Origin: Przewalskia tangutica
Lineage: Eukaryota > Streptophyta > Magnoliopsida > Solanales > Solanaceae
Length of the DNA stretch: 64,000 bases
Reading direction: 5' to 3'
Assembly (NCBI GenBank): GCA_029844215.1
Contig: CM056738.1
Span: 40,932,388 to 40,996,387 of the forward strand
A program made the translations under genes and the position numbers. The notes below the pieces were generated by a model. The model ran no database searches. It had not been told where the DNA came from and worked only from the letters and a program-made list of their open reading frames with translations. The stretch's first letter is position 1. The number at the start of each line of letters is the position of its first letter. Below are positions 59,295-64,000 of this stretch, one piece after another.

Positions 59295-62200
59295 TGTCAC
59301 GACCCGAACCCGGGCCCGTGACTGGTGCCTTACCCCGGGCACCTTAGTGATACAACATCAGAGAAATCAGCGGAATATTAAACAATAACATGAATTAACA
59401 TGAAGTATGAAATAATAATCTGAGAAAAATTGCCTTTCGGCATGTATATATGAAAACTTAAATCCGAACAGTTACATCCCACTTACAACTCTGCCCACAA
59501 CAGTACTACAGACCTCTAAGAGTGACATGACAATAATGGCGGGACAGGGCCCCGCCATACCCCTGAATGTAAGTACCTACGACGACAGGGGACTATACCA
59601 CTGATAAGCCTCCGGAGAAACGGAGCTTCCCAAACGCTGAACTGTGACCCTGAGAGCTAGGATCAACGACTGGTGTACCTCAACCTGCGGCATGAACGCA
59701 GCCCCCGAAGGAGGTCAGTACAATTGCAGTATGTGGCGAAAATCGTAAATGAAATCATAGTAGTCTATATAAAGCAGGAGACATGTATGATAACCAAACT
59801 ATAGTTCACAATAAATAAGCAGTCATGTCAAGTCAGGGACTCACGCCCTCAAAGTCATCACTCAAATATAACAATGGGTCTCACGCCCACAACGTCAATC
59901 ATGCCCGTGGAATACTTTCCTCACTGCCGGCAGTCTATGATATAAAAGCACCAAGGAATACACATGAACACCAGGTCCAACCTGTGTCATCATAAAACCG
60001 TACGGGGTAAGTACGAAGGCATATCCGACTACTAGAACCCACAGTACAAACAAGGTCATAAACTGTATCATGAAATCTGTCTAGACCGTCACATGATCAA
60101 AGCCGCCACTCGCCGCGATATCTAATGCGCGCGTCAGCCTCGAACTTCCCGCACTCCGCATAGGCCACTCAAAGGCCCGTGAGGTATTCCCGAATCGAGG
60201 GTAGCTACTCCCGACATCGCCTGGACTCGCCGTCCGCACGCCACATGACCGCGTGAGGTACAACCCGCACACTAACTCGAACTCTCATAGCTCGCATAGG
60301 CCCCCGGACCCGCATAAGGTATTCTCGAATCATAGGTCACACAGACCCGCCTGAGTCTACCCCGCATCGGAGGGCAGCTTAACCCCCGGGATCAAGGTGA
60401 GTGATATAATACCAACATAACAGTTTATCGTTTAAACAACATAGCACAATCAAGGGAAACCCCTTTACACAAACATCACAAGATACTAACACACGTAGCA
60501 TCCTAACATGTTTATTTATCAAATCAACAAGAAAGTATTACAAGGCTATCACAAACCAACACAATCAAGTTATTCACACAAGGTACTTTCTACTATATGA
60601 TTAACCAGATCGGGTTTTTATCCCCAAAGTACTTCATACATTAACTCTTTAAGAGATCTGTCCTTTCACAAATAGTCACACAATACTCGTAGTATATGAA
60701 AATAGAGTGATTATCTTCTGAAGTAAATCAAAACACTTCTCTTTGTAAAATCAAGTAACAATATTCTTTTCCAAACGTTCAAGTTTGCCTAATTTCAATT
60801 ACTCAAGTTTCTCATTTTCGAAAGGTTTCGTAGTTCATAGTTTTAATCCTTTAAAACAATTTGAGAAACATATACCTTATGTGTGAGTAGGTTATTCTTG
60901 TTCATAACAATCTTATTACCATGTACTGATCTAGGAAATGTAATATCATTTTGTCTCATCTTAGCTTCTATGCGGATGGAAGTTTCTAGGTTTTAATAAT
61001 ACTTTATTAGTCAAAACATTTCCCTTTATTAAGCGCCGTGGTTTGTCCGATACTTATTCGATTTCAAATCAAGAAACATTATTCCTTTAAAAACCAAGTA
61101 TTCATTACTCACGAATGAGGTTTCACACTTTTTAACAAAATTCAATTAAGTCAAGTCTCTTATCTTTTAAGATCAAGTCTCTTAACTTCTTAAATTAATA
61201 AATCATTCTTTTTATCTCTCTTAAGCTGTTATACCTAACTTCCCATAAAGCTAGTATAACTCTTAAGCTTTTAAAACCAAGTATTACTCTTCTGTTAAAA
61301 ATGATTCAGTATTCTTTTGAAATACTTCAAGATTATTCAGGCTTAAGTCAAAAGACATTGCCGTAATTATTATTCAGGCTTAAGTCCGAAGACATTGCCG
61401 TAATTATTATTCAGTTTAACACACGTACGTCTACCGTACCATATATATATTCTTTAAAATATCATGCTCAAGAGGATAGGACGAATCACATACCTCGCGA
61501 CGATTATCGACTATTAGCAAAACGCTCCACGGCTATAACCCTATTAGCCTTGTCCACCTTTCAAGTAGCACATGCTACTCACAGAACATTCAACCTATAA
61601 AGGTTATACAGGTCTATCAAAGTCTAGACTACTCGGTAGAATAAATCTAGATACAAGATTCTACGGAAAATTGGGCAGCACTTCCCTACCCGTCAACCTT
61701 CACAAGTCTATCAATGTCTGATCCATGTAAGTACAGTTTACTTCCCTTCTTATATACTTTCCTTGTATATACTTATACTTATTCTTATACTTCAATAGTA
61801 TGCACACTTAATTACAAAAGGGAGACAAGATATTACCTCGATAAGCCCATAATTATCCAAGTATAAATGTCGGTCCTGAGCAACGCTTAGCTCCTACTCC
61901 GGGTGCTCCAACCCGCTCCAAACAACCCTTAGAAGTTCTACGCAACTTCTTCTTAATACTTCAACCAACCTATAAAGATTTTCCTTAGGGTTTCGGTTTG
62001 AGACAAAAAGGACATAAGGTAGTATTTCCGGGCTCTACGTATAGAGGTATCTTTGGAATACTACAAGGTATACGGCTAAGGTATTTTGGGTATAGTAACA
62101 ATACTTGGAGAGTATTTCTACCAAGAGTGGTGTATTTTATGAGAACAACTAGGCAAGGGGTACCCACGACTTAGCCCTACTATGAAGGGGGGGTGGGTCT

Positions 62201-62709
62201 CGGCCACACCATAAGGAGGGGGGGTGCTAACTCTAGGCCACGGGAGGCCTCATGAAATGGGGGGGGCTTTCAAGACTTAAGAAAGTGAGAGTGGATGAAG
62301 AAAGCTTCACAAGGAGTGGTATTTATAGGAAACCAAGGGTCAAGATCTAGCCAAGTGGGGGCAAGTGGAGGCCAAGATGTGCCCAGTGCCCCTAGCCCCT
62401 ACTCCTTAAATCCTCACAAAATATCTACACAAAATATCCTACCAACCTTGCCTTCCAATCGTCCAAAAGCGCCCACCTTCACCAACTCGAGGGTGACAAG
62501 TGTCGCTCTCGTTGGTCCAAAATATTCCGCCTCGGAAAAATCCACAAAAATTTAAAATGACATAGCCGAATTTTCCTTCGCAAGTTATGTAAAGCGTTTA
62601 AAAACGACTCTAACCGTGTTGTGCACAAAATAAAATCGCCAAGCCTACTTTAAGCTTCAAACTTTTCTACGCACGCCCCACGCATACTCTGGAAATACGG
62701 GGTATAACA
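59295..62709 (-). repeat. 3' LTR (3.4 kb) of Tekay-like element E
   Basis: The minus strand starts TGTTATACCCCGTATTTCCA at 62709 after a purine tract and ends CCGGGTTCGGGTCGTGACA at 59295. The TATA box TATAAAT is at 62321-62327. It holds repeats with CCGCATAGGCC (about 60150-60360) and a direct repeat of TATTCAGGCTTAAGTC (about 61335 and 61374). Close relative of 1026-3051. The LTR lies in the 5' LTR of F. Confidence 0.85.
62321..62327 (-). promoter_or_regulatory. LTR TATA box, element E
   Basis: TATAAAT in the context CTATAAATACC on the minus strand, the equivalent of 2371-2378. Confidence 0.6.
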
Positions 62710-62838
62710 TTCTCCCCTCCTTAGAAACATTCGTCCCGAATGTTCCTTCTAAGTCTCAAACAAACATGCGCCAGTATAGTCTTCACTGCATACTTACGAA
62801 AACAATCCTGCCACACCTGGCCACAGAAACATCCGCGC
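62710..62838 (-). other. Internal 3' end of element E with purine tract and stem-loop
   Basis: The minus strand reads AAGGAGGGGAGAA before the LTR, with AACATTCGGGACGAATGTT just upstream. The rest of E is cut off at 62838. Confidence 0.75.
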
Positions 62839-64000
62839 TGTTGACACCCAATTTTGACCCTCCCGTCCAGTCATTAACTATAAAATTACACTAATTTTCA
62901 ACAATAATTTTAATAATTTTAAAATAATAAAATGCAGCAATAAAACATTAATACAGACATAAATAAATAATTTAATAACAACTTCGCATTTTCTACGTAG
63001 AGTATTAAGCATTTAGAGTCTCGCACCCGCACTAATTAATTTCAAGCTCTGTCGTAATTTAATAATAAATAATAAATAATAAATACATAAAATAATAATC
63101 TAACACACGCGTTTTAATAATAGCACATCATTCTAAGATATTAAGCACTAATTAATTAGCACACCCGTATTTATTATTATAATAATAGCTTAGACTAATA
63201 AAGCACCTAAATAATTTAATTACAATTTAAATAGTTTAATTTACCATTAATTAATTAAATAATACACCTAAAACTAATAATACACCACCCAAAATAAATA
63301 CTTAATACTCAACCCAATTTTCGCAGCCCAACTACCCAAAACGCGGGCCTAATACCCGCAGCCCACAGCCTTTTGTCCATTAACTCCACTATCCAGCCCT
63401 TATCCCCTTCATTTTTCAAGCTCAGCAATACCTTAACCCAAAAACCTACCGCCACACAAATCCTCGACACATCCACGATGGCCGCCAGATTTTCCGAAAA
63501 ATCCGGCGGTCTACTATCTAATTTGTTCCCTCCCAAAAATTGCGACGAAATCATCCTTTTATGGTAAGAATCGGCACTAAAATCGTAATCAAATTGTCCC
63601 CAAATCGCTCAAAATCGTACTGAAAACTTACCAAATTCTTAACCTAAATCGTGACTATAAGTATGGCGATTCATACATGCAAGAGGGATCCTTTTTGAAC
63701 CTCAGTAAGCATCAAGGAAAACACCCTTTTTAAAGCCAAGATCTGAAAAACAGTAGGAGGCAGCGACCAGAAATAGCAGTCAAGAACCTCTCTTTCACCG
63801 TAAAAAAACCCTTTCAATATAATCCTGGGACATCAGTGAGCATCGGGGGCTGGCAGGCAAAAACCCTTCAACACAATGAAATACAACCGCAAGAACACCT
63901 AGAACACGAGTTCCGCACATCTTAGCCCCAATAGCACAAAAATAGAAATTCAGAAACAGCCTCGTTGTTACTTTCAAATCGCATAGCACAAAACCTCCGA
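62839..64000 (+). mobile_element. Plus-strand Ogre/TAT-like LTR, runs off the window
   Basis: Starts TGTTGACACCCAATTTTGAC, the same start as the B LTRs but on the plus strand. The next ~480 bases show the same AT-rich plan as the first part of those LTRs read in reverse (ATTAATTA words, spaced GCG). It inserted into element E. The open frames at 63309-63567 have no recognised domain. Confidence 0.75.

Overview
This window looks like repeat-rich heterochromatin from a flowering plant, most likely a eudicot. The evidence is the families present: Tekay/Del-type, Athila-type and Ogre/TAT-type Ty3/gypsy elements, two Ty1/copia elements, a CACTA transposon end and the tail of a plant SINE. I see no host gene, tRNA, rRNA or CRISPR array. 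Every coding trace I recognise is a decayed retrotransposon reading frame, and the species cannot be named from this.

Layout: 1-3051 is the 5' part of a minus-strand Tekay-like element (gag remnant, tRNA-iMet primer site, 2.0 kb LTR). It sits inside the 5' LTR of a plus-strand, gag-only Tekay-like element (3052-9593). At 9594-11569 lies a ~2 kb inverted repeat made of Ogre-like LTR sequence. From 10590 to 31103 there is an old minus-strand Ogre-like element without coding capacity (A). It is split by a complete 12,060 bp relative (B, 15292-27351) with a perfect TACGT target-site duplication. The 3' untranslated parts of A and B hold several minisatellite arrays separated by a conserved ~100 bp module. 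A abuts Athila gag (31104 onward). The Athila protease and RT are interrupted by a minus-strand LTR element (33482-39186) that encodes a decayed acidic protein with a retropepsin-like domain. A CACTA end (39405) then cuts the Athila RT. A SINE tail and a complete but decayed copia element (40942-45066) follow.

From 45153 a second copia element (LTR, leader, gag, protease, half an integrase) runs in frame into the second half of a Tekay-type gypsy integrase plus chromodomain (50225). That fragment ends in a truncated LTR at 52522. The right end is a chain of nestings: minus-strand Tekay-like element F (52523-59294), cut by the 3' LTR of related element E (59295-62709), whose internal part is cut by a plus-strand Ogre-like LTR (62839 to the edge).

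Two points affect everything else. First, near-identical copies, including the two LTRs of B, differ mainly where one has CAG/CTG/CCG and the other a shortened or permuted word such as CGA. The direction switches between copies, which looks more like consensus error at methylated CHG sites than evolution, so indels and frames in 1-27 kb and 59-62 kb should be treated with caution. Second, several boundaries predict what should lie just outside the window, and these are listed as testable findings.
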